A stretch of DNA of 5,923 bases from Spirochaetaceae bacterium (GTDB taxonomy: Bacteria > Spirochaetota > Spirochaetia > JABEVK01). Where the stretch lies: positions 1-5,923 of the forward strand of contig JAHFSN010000151.1 in the NCBI GenBank assembly GCA_023265735.1, written 5' to 3'. Numbering within the stretch: position 1 is the first letter of the stretch; each line of letters begins with the position of its first letter. This document shows, piece by piece, positions 1-5,579 of this stretch. The translations under genes were made by a program, and so were the position numbers. The notes beneath the pieces were generated by a model that ran no database searches, was not told where the DNA came from, and worked only from the letters and a program-made list of their open reading frames with translations.

Positions 1-989
1 GGGGGGAACATCTTGTATTCGTAGGTGGGCATGGCCAGTACGATGCCGGTGCTCGTCCAACAGGCGGCCAGGATGGTCCCCAGGTCGTCCCGGGGCACCT
101 GGAACTCCCTCCAGCGCAGTCCCGACTCCTTGAGGGTCTTGATCACGGTGGGAATGGCCGACGCGGTGTTTCCGTACATGGAACCCCAGATGACGGTCAC
201 CTCGGCCTTGGCGGGTCCCTTCTGGTAGGCCACGTAACGCTTGTAGTCGGCCACGATCTTCCCGGGGTTCTGCCGCCACACCACACCGTGGGCCGGCGCG
301 ATGATCTTGACCTTGTCTCCCAGCACTTTCTCGACCTTTTCGATGGCCTTGCCCGTGGGTTGGCTGAAGGCCGCCACGATGTTGGAGTAGTAACGGACCG
401 CTTCGCGCTCAAAAAACTTCACCTGTTCGGGGGTGAGCTCGTCGTCGTAGGGGGCGCCCTCGATGGCGCCGAAGCTGCCGAAGGCGTCGCAGGGCATGAG
501 AGTGCCGGTCTTGGTATCGAAGGTGGCAATGGTCTCGGGCCAGTGGACGTTGGGAATTTCGGCGAAGGCCAGCACATGGCCCTGGCCGAGGTCAAGGGTG
601 TCGCCGTCGCCCACCACCTTGATCTTCTGGTTCCCCAGCCGGTAGAAGGCCTCGAGGAGGGGGACGGCCTTGGCGCTGGTGACGATGGTAAACTCGGGCC
701 GCAGGGCCCGGAAGGCCTCCAGCCATCCCGAATGGTCGGGTTCCATATGGTTGATGACCACGTAGTCGATGTCCTCGACCCGGATCTGAAGTTCGGCCAG
801 CTGGGTCAGGAGGGTTTCGGGGACCCCGTCCCACCCGCAGAAGCCGTCGACGATGGCGACCTTATCTCCTTTCACAATGTAAGAGCTCAGGCTGACGCCG
901 TGGGGGATGGGCCAGATGCCCTCGAAGAGAATGTCTCGGACGTTGGTGCTGAGCCGGAAGATGCCGGGGGTCACCTGGGTTGCGTTCAT
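1..989 (-). CDS. fprA: A-type flavodiiron protein (FprA family), 3' end missing
   Basis: Cytoplasmic flavodiiron proteins reduce O2 to water and/or NO to N2O at a non-haem di-iron centre fed by FMN, protecting anaerobes. The frame is open from the ATG at 989 to the left edge, about 329 codons; family members are near 400 residues, so roughly 70 C-terminal residues lie outside. The N-terminal metallo-beta-lactamase-like domain (about 1-255) has the full ligand set: His81-x-Glu83-x-Asp85-His86, His149, Asp168 and His234, with spacing close to the family standard. The flavodoxin domain starts near 262 with the FMN phosphate loop GSMYGNT (269-275), and PTYEYKMFPP at the edge is a family signature. 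The start has GAGG at 997-1000 and its own promoter upstream. Physiological substrate (O2 or NO) and electron donor (rubredoxin or other) cannot be told from the sequence. Family assignment is secure; the symbol is by similarity. Confidence 0.95.
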   Translation of the reverse strand, partial: MNATQVTPGIFRLSTNVRDILFEGIWPIPHGVSLSSYIVKGDKVAIVDGFCGWDGVPETLLTQLAELQIRVEDIDYVVINHMEPDHSGWLEAFRALRPEFTIVTSAKAVPLLEAFYRLGNQKIKVVGDGDTLDLGQGHVLAFAEIPNVHWPETIATFDTKTGTLMPCDAFGSFGAIEGAPYDDELTPEQVKFFEREAVRYYSNIVAAFSQPTGKAIEKVEKVLGDKVKIIAPAHGVVWRQNPGKIVADYKRYVAYQKGPAKAEVTVIWGSMYGNTASAIPTVIKTLKESGLRWREFQVPRDDLGTILAACWTSTGIVLAMPTYEYKMFP

Positions 990-1009
990 GAATCGACCTC
1001 GCTTCGTCG

Positions 1010-1038
1010 AATATATAAAAAAATACCCGATAAAACAA
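1010..1038 (-). promoter_or_regulatory. Sigma-70-type promoter for the flavodiiron gene
   Basis: On the minus strand, TTGTTT (1038-1033) and TATATT (1015-1010) are separated by exactly 17 bases, including a run of seven T. This is the only strongly AT-rich patch in the left half and lies in the 68-base gap before the flavodiiron start. The predicted transcript would begin near 1003 and have a leader of only about 14 bases, just enough for the GAGG site at 997-1000. The promoter suggests the flavodiiron gene can be expressed apart from the two genes upstream. No hairpin precedes the T run, so it is not read as a terminator. Confidence 0.6.
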
Positions 1039-1057
1039 GGCCTATCTTAGACTGATT

Positions 1058-1924
1058 CTAGTTCAAGGCAGTTTCCTTCTTCTTCCAGGAGAGAACCGAG
1101 ACCGTGAGCACGCCTTGCCAGACCAGGGAGAGGACGATCTCGGGCAGGTGGGACAGCCGCATTTCCGCGGGCATAAAGGAGCTGGGAAGCAGGAGCCCCG
1201 CCGCGTGGAAGGCCCCGAACAGAAGGCCCGCCAGAAGTCCCGCTTCCGGAAGGGGCCGGTTCATGACCCCAACGGCGAGGACGAAGAGGAGGGTCCACAA
1301 GAAGCCTCTGACCAGCTGGAGCCCCGGAAGCCAGGCATTGATGGAGTCCAGGTCGGCGATCTTGGCCGCATAGTAGTCGTGGGTGATCGGGTCGGCGATG
1401 AAGAATCCTGCCGTCATGTAGGTGAAGTACCACGTCGCCGAGAGCAGCCCGATCCGGATCCAGAGCTTCGCCCCCCGGGGCAGCCAGGGACCCACCCTGT
1501 CTTCGCTGGTCGAAGGGTTCCACTTCCCGGCGATGGTTACGATCAGGGGAACGAGAATCATAGCGGTGAGGGCCTGGCTTCCCATCAGGAAGACCATCTG
1601 GCCCAGGGTGAACTGGAACAGGAAGTTGAAGGCGACCGTCTCAAAATGGGCCAGGACCTGGGCTGCGCCGATGTAGACAACCAGGGAGAGCCCCCACAAT
1701 CGCCATCCATGGAGTCGGGAACCCGAGACGAAGAACAGAAGGGCGGGCCCCTGGACGAGGGCCATGCCGACCAGGAGCCGCGTCCACGCGGGATGCGTGG
1801 GCGCGGCCAGGGTGCTGAAGGGTCCCAGGATCAGGCCCGAGATCACCGTGGCGGCCAGGACGGCCAGGACAGAGAGAACAAACTGGATCAAACCGAGGCC
1901 AGGGCGCGAAGACGCTGTGTTCAT
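1058..1924 (-). CDS. Polytopic membrane protein of unknown function
   Basis: I do not recognise a named family. The 288-residue product has about seven to eight hydrophobic segments, roughly 12-34, 47-67, 76-92, 110-132, 153-174, 205-220, 226-247 and 260-279, and ends in a short lysine-rich tail (KKKE near 281-284), so it is an inner-membrane protein. Polar residues that could be functional sit in or beside membrane segments: His93-x-Glu95, His182-x-Tyr184, His240 in FGAFHAAG, and Arg256 to Glu262 (RLSHLPE). FGAFH loosely recalls the third motif of CPBP-type membrane proteases, but the EExxxR motif of that family is absent. The ATG at 1924 has a strong GGAGG at 1934-1930. The gene begins 27 bases after the stop of the membrane LuxR regulator on the same strand, so the two are probably co-transcribed and may work together; that link is inference. 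Confidence 0.85.
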   Translation of the reverse strand: MNTASSRPGLGLIQFVLSVLAVLAATVISGLILGPFSTLAAPTHPAWTRLLVGMALVQGPALLFFVSGSRLHGWRLWGLSLVVYIGAAQVLAHFETVAFNFLFQFTLGQMVFLMGSQALTAMILVPLIVTIAGKWNPSTSEDRVGPWLPRGAKLWIRIGLLSATWYFTYMTAGFFIADPITHDYYAAKIADLDSINAWLPGLQLVRGFLWTLLFVLAVGVMNRPLPEAGLLAGLLFGAFHAAGLLLPSSFMPAEMRLSHLPEIVLSLVWQGVLTVSVLSWKKKETALN

Positions 1925-1951
1925 ACAAACCTCCGCTTCCAGTCTCTCCCT

Positions 1952-2866
1952 TTAGGACGTGGGGGACGATGGGAAGGTTGTCCCGGTGGGGCCTGGCGCC
2001 CCCTGGGACTTTTGTACCAAAACGACCAAGTCCATGCGTTTTTGGATGTGCAGCTTGCGGTAGAGGTTGGAAATGTGGTTGCGGACCGTCTGTTCGGCCA
2101 GGCCTAGCTCCCAAGCCAGCTCCTTGTTCGAGAGCCCCCTGAGGATACCTTCGGCCACTTCGCGTTCCCGGGGACTCAATCCCAGGGAATGGGCCGTCTC
2201 GGGGGAGAGCCGCAGGGGCCCAAGTTCGAGGGCCGGTTGACGCAGCGCCGCTCGTCCCTCGCCAACCACGGCGTAGAGGTAGGCCAGGGGGAGGGTGATG
2301 AAGAAGTGTCCGGGCTGGGGCGACACCAGGACCCAGGTGACCTCGGCGGCTCCTACGGCGAGGAGCGCGGCGAAGGCCAGCCACGGGCCGACCCGTCCCT
2401 TCCTCCTCGGCTGAACCGAAAGCCCATACAGAATCGCGGCCCAGAATGGAAGGAAGGCCACTCCGATGGCCACCAGGAGTCCGACGAGGTTCGTGAGGAA
2501 GAGGACCGCCGCCGCCCCCGCCAGGGGGACCAGTGCGGCACTTCCCCAGAAGAGGGAGAACCAAGAGGTGGTGGTACGGTTCGCCAGGGCCCGACAAAAG
2601 TGGGGGAAGGAAAACGTCATCACGGCGGTTCCGGCCATCACCGCCGCCGACCAGGCCTGGGTCAGGCCGTTCCCCGTCCCCAGGTTGACCACCGCATAGG
2701 CGTCCAGGGCCGCCACGACCATGGTGAACGTGAAGCCGGCGAAATGAAAGAGCCTCCAGAAGGTCAGGGGTGACTTGGTCCTTCGCCAGCGCGTCCCCAG
2801 AAGTCCCAGCAAGGCGAGCCCCAGGAACAGCGTAATCAGGTGAAACAGGACAACCAGGTGGGCCAT
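1952..2866 (-). CDS. Membrane-embedded LuxR-type transcription regulator
   Basis: This 304-residue protein joins a membrane domain to a C-terminal LuxR/GerE helix-turn-helix. Six to seven hydrophobic segments lie at about 4-24, 41-60, 72-90, 107-126, 128-149, 160-181 and perhaps 187-201. The DNA-binding domain spans about 228-284 and has the usual marks: LSPREREVAEGILRGLSNKE, then LGLAEQTVRNHISNLYRKL with the recognition helix near 258-270. There is no receiver, PAS or autoinducer-binding domain, so the membrane part is presumably the sensor and the DNA-binding part faces the cytoplasm (a one-component system). A low-complexity Pro/Thr/Ser tail follows (about 288-304). The ATG at 2866 is preceded by AAGGTA at 2877-2872. 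It starts divergently from clpP across an 85-base gap and leads directly into the membrane protein gene. The signal and target genes are unknown; control of its own operon is plausible but not shown. Confidence 0.92.
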   Translation of the reverse strand: MAHLVVLFHLITLFLGLALLGLLGTRWRRTKSPLTFWRLFHFAGFTFTMVVAALDAYAVVNLGTGNGLTQAWSAAVMAGTAVMTFSFPHFCRALANRTTTSWFSLFWGSAALVPLAGAAAVLFLTNLVGLLVAIGVAFLPFWAAILYGLSVQPRRKGRVGPWLAFAALLAVGAAEVTWVLVSPQPGHFFITLPLAYLYAVVGEGRAALRQPALELGPLRLSPETAHSLGLSPREREVAEGILRGLSNKELAWELGLAEQTVRNHISNLYRKLHIQKRMDLVVLVQKSQGAPGPTGTTFPSSPTS

Positions 2867-2951
2867 GGTTCTACCTTACCATAGGAAATCGCGGCCCGTA
2901 GCCCCCGGCGGGACCTTTCCTTTTTGGGCGAAAATCACTATCCTTGGTTCC
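2867..2951. promoter_or_regulatory. Divergent control region between the LuxR regulator and clpP
   Basis: These 85 bases separate two outward-facing genes and must hold both promoters unless transcription begins inside the genes. On the minus side only the regulator's AAGGTA ribosome site (2877-2872) is clear. On the plus side there is an AT-rich stretch at 2916-2941 with a small dyad, TTTT-GGGCG-AAAA (2922-2934), that could be a protein-binding site. TATCCT at 2939-2944 is a weak -10 candidate without a convincing -35. No exact sigma site is called. Confidence 0.45.
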
Positions 2952-3557
2952 ATGTTCCATTACGAAGATGAAAGCGAAGAAGAAGAAAAGAAGGACGACG
3001 CCAAGGGGCCCGGTCCGGACGTCTCGGACAAGTTCCTGAAGACCCGGACCATTCTCCTCTCGGGAGAGGTGAACAAGGCCTTGGCCGAACGGGTGATCCG
3101 GCAGCTCCTCCTCCTTGAAGCCGAGTCTTCGGACCCCATCAAGGTCATGATCGACAGCCCCGGCGGCGACGCCGACGCGGGTTACGCCATCTTCGACATG
3201 ATCCGGTTCATCGGGGCGCCGGTGTACACCATCGGCATGGGGCTCGTGGCCTCGGCCGGGGCCCTTATCCTGCTGGCTGCCCCCAAGGAACGCCGCATCA
3301 GCCTTCCCAACAGCCATTACCTTATCCATCAGCCGCTTTCGGGCATCCGCGGCGTGGCCACCGAGATCGAGATCCACGCCCAGGAGATCGAAAAGCTCCG
3401 GGTGAAGATCAACGAGCTCATCGCGGCCGAGACCGGCCAAAAACTGGCCCAGGTGGAAAAAGATACGGACCGCGACTTCTGGATGACCTCCGACGAGGCC
3501 CAGAAATACGGCCTCGTCAGCCGGGTTGTCGTCCGGCGGGCCGACCTCGGAGTCTAG
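2952..3557 (+). CDS. clpP: ClpP-family serine protease subunit with acidic N-terminus
   Basis: ClpP subunits form the cytoplasmic barrel peptidase that, with a Clp ATPase, degrades unfolded or tagged proteins. With the ATG at 2952 the product is 201 residues. The catalytic triad is complete: Ser101 in GLVASAGA, His126 in YLIHQPLSG and Asp175 in DTDRDF, with Ser-His and His-Asp spacings of 25 and 49 as in E. coli ClpP. The oligomerisation helix region EIEIHAQEIEKL follows. The N-terminus is unusual: a very acidic, lysine-containing stretch (residues 4-16) replaces the usual axial-loop sequence. An in-frame ATG at 2865 would add 29 residues unlike ClpP and would overlap the divergent regulator start, so 2952 is preferred. 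No Shine-Dalgarno is visible before it, and a leaderless mRNA is possible. No ClpX or ClpA gene is adjacent here. It is probably a ClpP paralogue rather than the main ClpP, but that is inference. Confidence 0.93.
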   Translation: MFHYEDESEEEEKKDDAKGPGPDVSDKFLKTRTILLSGEVNKALAERVIRQLLLLEAESSDPIKVMIDSPGGDADAGYAIFDMIRFIGAPVYTIGMGLVASAGALILLAAPKERRISLPNSHYLIHQPLSGIRGVATEIEIHAQEIEKLRVKINELIAAETGQKLAQVEKDTDRDFWMTSDEAQKYGLVSRVVVRRADLGV

Positions 3558-4445
3558 GTGTCGTTTCCGGTGTACCGGGGCAAGGTCCGCGACGTTGTCG
3601 ACGCCGGGGACCGCCTCGTCATGCTCACCAGCGACCGGATCTCCGCCTTCGACCGCCCCTTAGGGTCCATTCCCGGCAAGGGGGAAATCCTTAACCAGCT
3701 GGCCCTCTACTGGCTGGAAGAAACCTCCGACCTGTGTCCCAATCATTTTCTGGAGAGTCTGGGACCCCGGTCTGTGGCCGTCCGCAAGGCCCAGATGATC
3801 CCCGTGGAGGTGGTCGTCCGCGGCTACCTGACGGGGTCGGCGTGGAAGGCCTACGCCTCCGGAGCCTCGGTGCCCGGGCTAAAGGTTCCCGCGGGGATGA
3901 AGGCTCACCAGCGGCTCCCGGTCCCTCAGATTACTCCCACCACCAAAGAGGCCGTCGGCGCCCACGACCAGCCCATCGACCGCCAGGGCATCCTCGACCG
4001 GGGCCTCTGCTCGGCCGATCTCTGGAACGAGGTGGAGGGGGCCGCCCTGGCGCTCTTCGCCCGGGGACAGGAGCTCCTGGCTCGGCGGGGCCTCATCCTC
4101 GTCGACACCAAGTACGAGTTCGGGGTCTTCGACGGCCAGCTCATCCTCTGCGACGAGGTCCACACCCCGGATTGCAGCCGCTTCTGGTTCGCCGACGACT
4201 ACGAGGCGGCCTTCGCCGCGGGCCGAGAGCCCCGGAAACTCGACAAGGAATACCTGCGCTCTTGGTTGGCGGGACAGGGCTTCTCGGGCGAAGGCCCGGT
4301 GCCTCCCATCCCCGACGAGGTCTTTGACGAGACCCGGCGCCGGTACGTCGAGGCCTTCGAGCGGATCACCGGAAGGGAGTTCCACTTTTCCGGCCTCAGT
4401 TTTGAAGCAGAATCCCAGCGGGTGCTGTCAGCCTTGAACGGCTGA
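3558..4445 (+). CDS. purC: Phosphoribosylaminoimidazole-succinocarboxamide synthase (SAICAR synthase)
   Basis: PurC joins CAIR and aspartate using ATP to give SAICAR in de novo purine synthesis, in the cytoplasm. The 295-residue length fits the longer, yeast-like form of the enzyme rather than the roughly 240-residue E. coli form. Recognisable blocks in order: YRGKVRDV (6-13, nucleotide-binding loop), TSDRISAFD (24-32), GKGEILNQL (40-48), PVEVVVRGYLTGSAWK (82-97), TPTTKE and GAHDQPI (126-140), LVDTKYEFGVFDG (181-193) and LCDEVHTPDCSRFW (197-210). The start is a GTG directly after the clpP stop TAG, with GGAG at 3549-3552 inside the end of clpP, so the two genes are almost certainly on one transcript and translationally coupled. 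No other purine gene is in the window. Confidence 0.97.
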   Translation: MSFPVYRGKVRDVVDAGDRLVMLTSDRISAFDRPLGSIPGKGEILNQLALYWLEETSDLCPNHFLESLGPRSVAVRKAQMIPVEVVVRGYLTGSAWKAYASGASVPGLKVPAGMKAHQRLPVPQITPTTKEAVGAHDQPIDRQGILDRGLCSADLWNEVEGAALALFARGQELLARRGLILVDTKYEFGVFDGQLILCDEVHTPDCSRFWFADDYEAAFAAGREPRKLDKEYLRSWLAGQGFSGEGPVPPIPDEVFDETRRRYVEAFERITGREFHFSGLSFEAESQRVLSALNG

Positions 4446-4457
4446 GGAAGCGAAATC

Positions 4458-4477
4458 TGCCTCCCGGCCAGGAGGCA
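4458..4477 (+). promoter_or_regulatory. Hairpin covering the ribosome binding site of the EEP-family gene
   Basis: A perfect 7-base inverted repeat, TGCCTCC (4458-4464) and GGAGGCA (4471-4477) with a 6-base loop, lies in the 34-base gap after purC. The right arm contains most of the AGGAGG site (4470-4475) used by the GTG start at 4480. In RNA this GC-rich stem would hide the ribosome site. No T run follows, so it does not look like an intrinsic terminator. The repeat is certain; a regulatory role is inference. Confidence 0.45.
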
Positions 4478-4479
4478 TT

Positions 4480-5508
4480 GTGGCACCCAGGCGGTTCGAT
4501 CCAAAGGCTCTCGTCATCCTTTCCCTGGTCAGTATTCTCTCATGTTCCCTGGTTCCCGACCCCAGGCCGGCCCACAGGCTGGTCCTGGCCGAATGGAACG
4601 TCGAAAACCTCTTCGACGAAGTCCACGATGGGGGCGAGTACGCCGAATTTGACCCCGAAAAGGGCTGGACGAGGGCCCAGTTCTGGCACCGATGCGAGGG
4701 CTTGGCCCGGGTGATCCGCACCCTGGGCGACCGGGGGCCCGATATCCTCGTCCTCGAGGAGGTGGAGGGAGCCCACGCCCTCCAGGTGCTCAACGAGAGG
4801 TTCCTGGGGGACCTGGACTACCGCTACACGTTCCTGGCTTCCCCGTCCGTCCCCGGCATCAAGACCGTCTTCCTCAGCCGGTTCCCGCTGGTCCGGACCG
4901 GTCTCCTGTTTCCCGCCAGCGCCGCCGATGAGGTCTCCCGGCCCATCGTCGAGGCCGAGTTCAGCCTGGGAACCCGGGAGCTGGTGGTCCTGGCCAACCA
5001 CTGGAAGAGCCGGATTCCCAGTCCCAAGGCCACCGAGCCGGCCCGAAGCGAGGCGGCTCGGACCCTCTCGAGGCGGCTGGTTGACCTGGATGCCCGCGAA
5101 GACCACCCCTTTGTGGTGGCCGTGGGCGATTTCAATACCTCCCTCGAGCTGTCCCGACCCTGGCCCGAGAGGGCCCTGGTCTCGGGCGGGGTGGCCGCCG
5201 CCAGCGAGGCGGCCCTCGTGGTCTTTCCCGGCAGGACCGCCGCCGCCCGGTCGTCGCGTCCGGGGGCCGTCTGGGACCCCTGGGAAACGGTGTCCACACC
5301 GGCGGGGAGCTACTACTACCAGGGGGACTGGGACCGTTTGGACCATACCTTTGTGGCCGTCTCGTCCCTGAAGGCCAGCGACTGGGGTTTTGAGTCCTTC
5401 CGGGTGGCCGATTACGCGGCCCGGCCCCAGGCCTATGGAGTGCAGAATCCCAATGGAATCTCTGACCACTTTCCCCTGGTCCTCACCCTGGCCCGAAAAG
5501 GCACCTAG
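4480..5508 (+). CDS. Probable lipoprotein of the endonuclease/exonuclease/phosphatase family
   Basis: Members of this fold hydrolyse phosphodiester or phosphomonoester bonds with a divalent metal; substrates include DNA, RNA, phospholipids and inositol phosphates. The 342-residue product begins with a basic stretch and a hydrophobic segment (about 10-21) ending in ILSC, a likely lipobox with Cys22 as the lipidated residue. Leu at the -2 position is less usual. The enzyme domain fills residues 35-338 with family residues in order: Asn40 in WNVENLFD, Glu94 in VLEEVEG, His174 in NHWKSR, Asp217 and Asn219 in GDFN, DRLDH (285-289), and Asp329-His330 in GISDHFPL. The active site appears complete. 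The GTG start has AGGAGG at 4470-4475, only four bases away and inside a hairpin. The gene is 34 bases after purC and could be on the same transcript. Export implies work on extracytoplasmic substrates, perhaps extracellular nucleic acid, but the substrate cannot be told from sequence. Confidence 0.9.
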   Translation: MAPRRFDPKALVILSLVSILSCSLVPDPRPAHRLVLAEWNVENLFDEVHDGGEYAEFDPEKGWTRAQFWHRCEGLARVIRTLGDRGPDILVLEEVEGAHALQVLNERFLGDLDYRYTFLASPSVPGIKTVFLSRFPLVRTGLLFPASAADEVSRPIVEAEFSLGTRELVVLANHWKSRIPSPKATEPARSEAARTLSRRLVDLDAREDHPFVVAVGDFNTSLELSRPWPERALVSGGVAAASEAALVVFPGRTAAARSSRPGAVWDPWETVSTPAGSYYYQGDWDRLDHTFVAVSSLKASDWGFESFRVADYAARPQAYGVQNPNGISDHFPLVLTLARKGT

Positions 5509-5543
5509 TCGGTCCCTGGGGGAACGGCTCGCGTCCTTTTGCC

Positions 5544-5572
5544 TTGAGCTTTTGGGCGTTTTCCTTTACAAA
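5544..5572 (+). promoter_or_regulatory. Candidate promoter for argJ
   Basis: TTGAGC (5544-5549) and TACAAA (5567-5572) are spaced by 17 bases, each matching four of six sigma-70 consensus positions, in the AT-richest part of the 70-base gap between the EEP gene and argJ. The expected transcription start, about seven bases past the -10, falls on or next to the A of the argJ ATG at 5579, which would make a leaderless message. The match is moderate, and argJ may also be reached by read-through, since no terminator is seen in the gap. Confidence 0.4.
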
Positions 5573-5579
5573 AAAGGAA
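5561..5579 (+). repeat. Inverted repeat over the argJ start region
   Basis: TTCCTTT (5561-5567) and AAAGGAA (5573-5579) form perfect 7-base arms around a 5-base loop. The right arm contains the only ribosome-site-like sequence (AAGGA) and the first base of the ATG. The stem is AT-rich and so weak in RNA. It overlaps the candidate -10 element, so it could instead be a DNA-level operator, or chance. Confidence 0.4.

Noticed and set aside
995..1010. CGAC/GTCG inverted repeat by the flavodiiron ribosome site
   Set aside because: Only four base pairs around an 8-base loop; too weak to call, and expected by chance.
1017..1023. Run of seven T on the minus strand as a terminator for the membrane protein gene
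   Set aside because: No GC-rich hairpin precedes it, and it sits inside the spacer of a well-spaced promoter.
288..1055. Long plus-strand open frame (255 codons) opposite the flavodiiron gene
   Set aside because: It lies wholly antisense to a gene with a complete set of catalytic ligands, and its composition (Gly, Asp, Val, Glu rich) is what the reverse strand of GC-rich codons gives.
1058..1924. CPBP-type intramembrane protease
   Set aside because: Only a loose FxxxH-like match is present; the EExxxR motif needed for that family is missing.
1115..2107. Plus-strand open frame of 330 codons across the membrane protein and regulator genes
   Set aside because: It spans two clear minus-strand genes and their gap, is low in hydrophobic structure and rich in Gly, Arg, Glu and Gln, and shows no family motif.
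2865..2951. Upstream ATG at 2865 as the clpP start
   Set aside because: It would add 29 residues unlike any ClpP N-terminus, overlap the divergent regulator start and leave no room for promoters.
4540..5469. Minus-strand open frame of 309 codons opposite the EEP gene
   Set aside because: It is antisense to a gene with all family motifs, and its Gly/Pro/Arg-rich translation has no recognisable domain.
5509..5535. Intrinsic terminator after the EEP gene
   Set aside because: The TCCC/GGGA pairing at 5513-5523 has only four base pairs with a 3-base loop, and no T run follows directly.
5536..5554. CTTTTG direct repeat, two copies 13 bases apart
   Set aside because: Six bases repeated twice in a short AT-rich stretch is not significant without comparison to other genomes.
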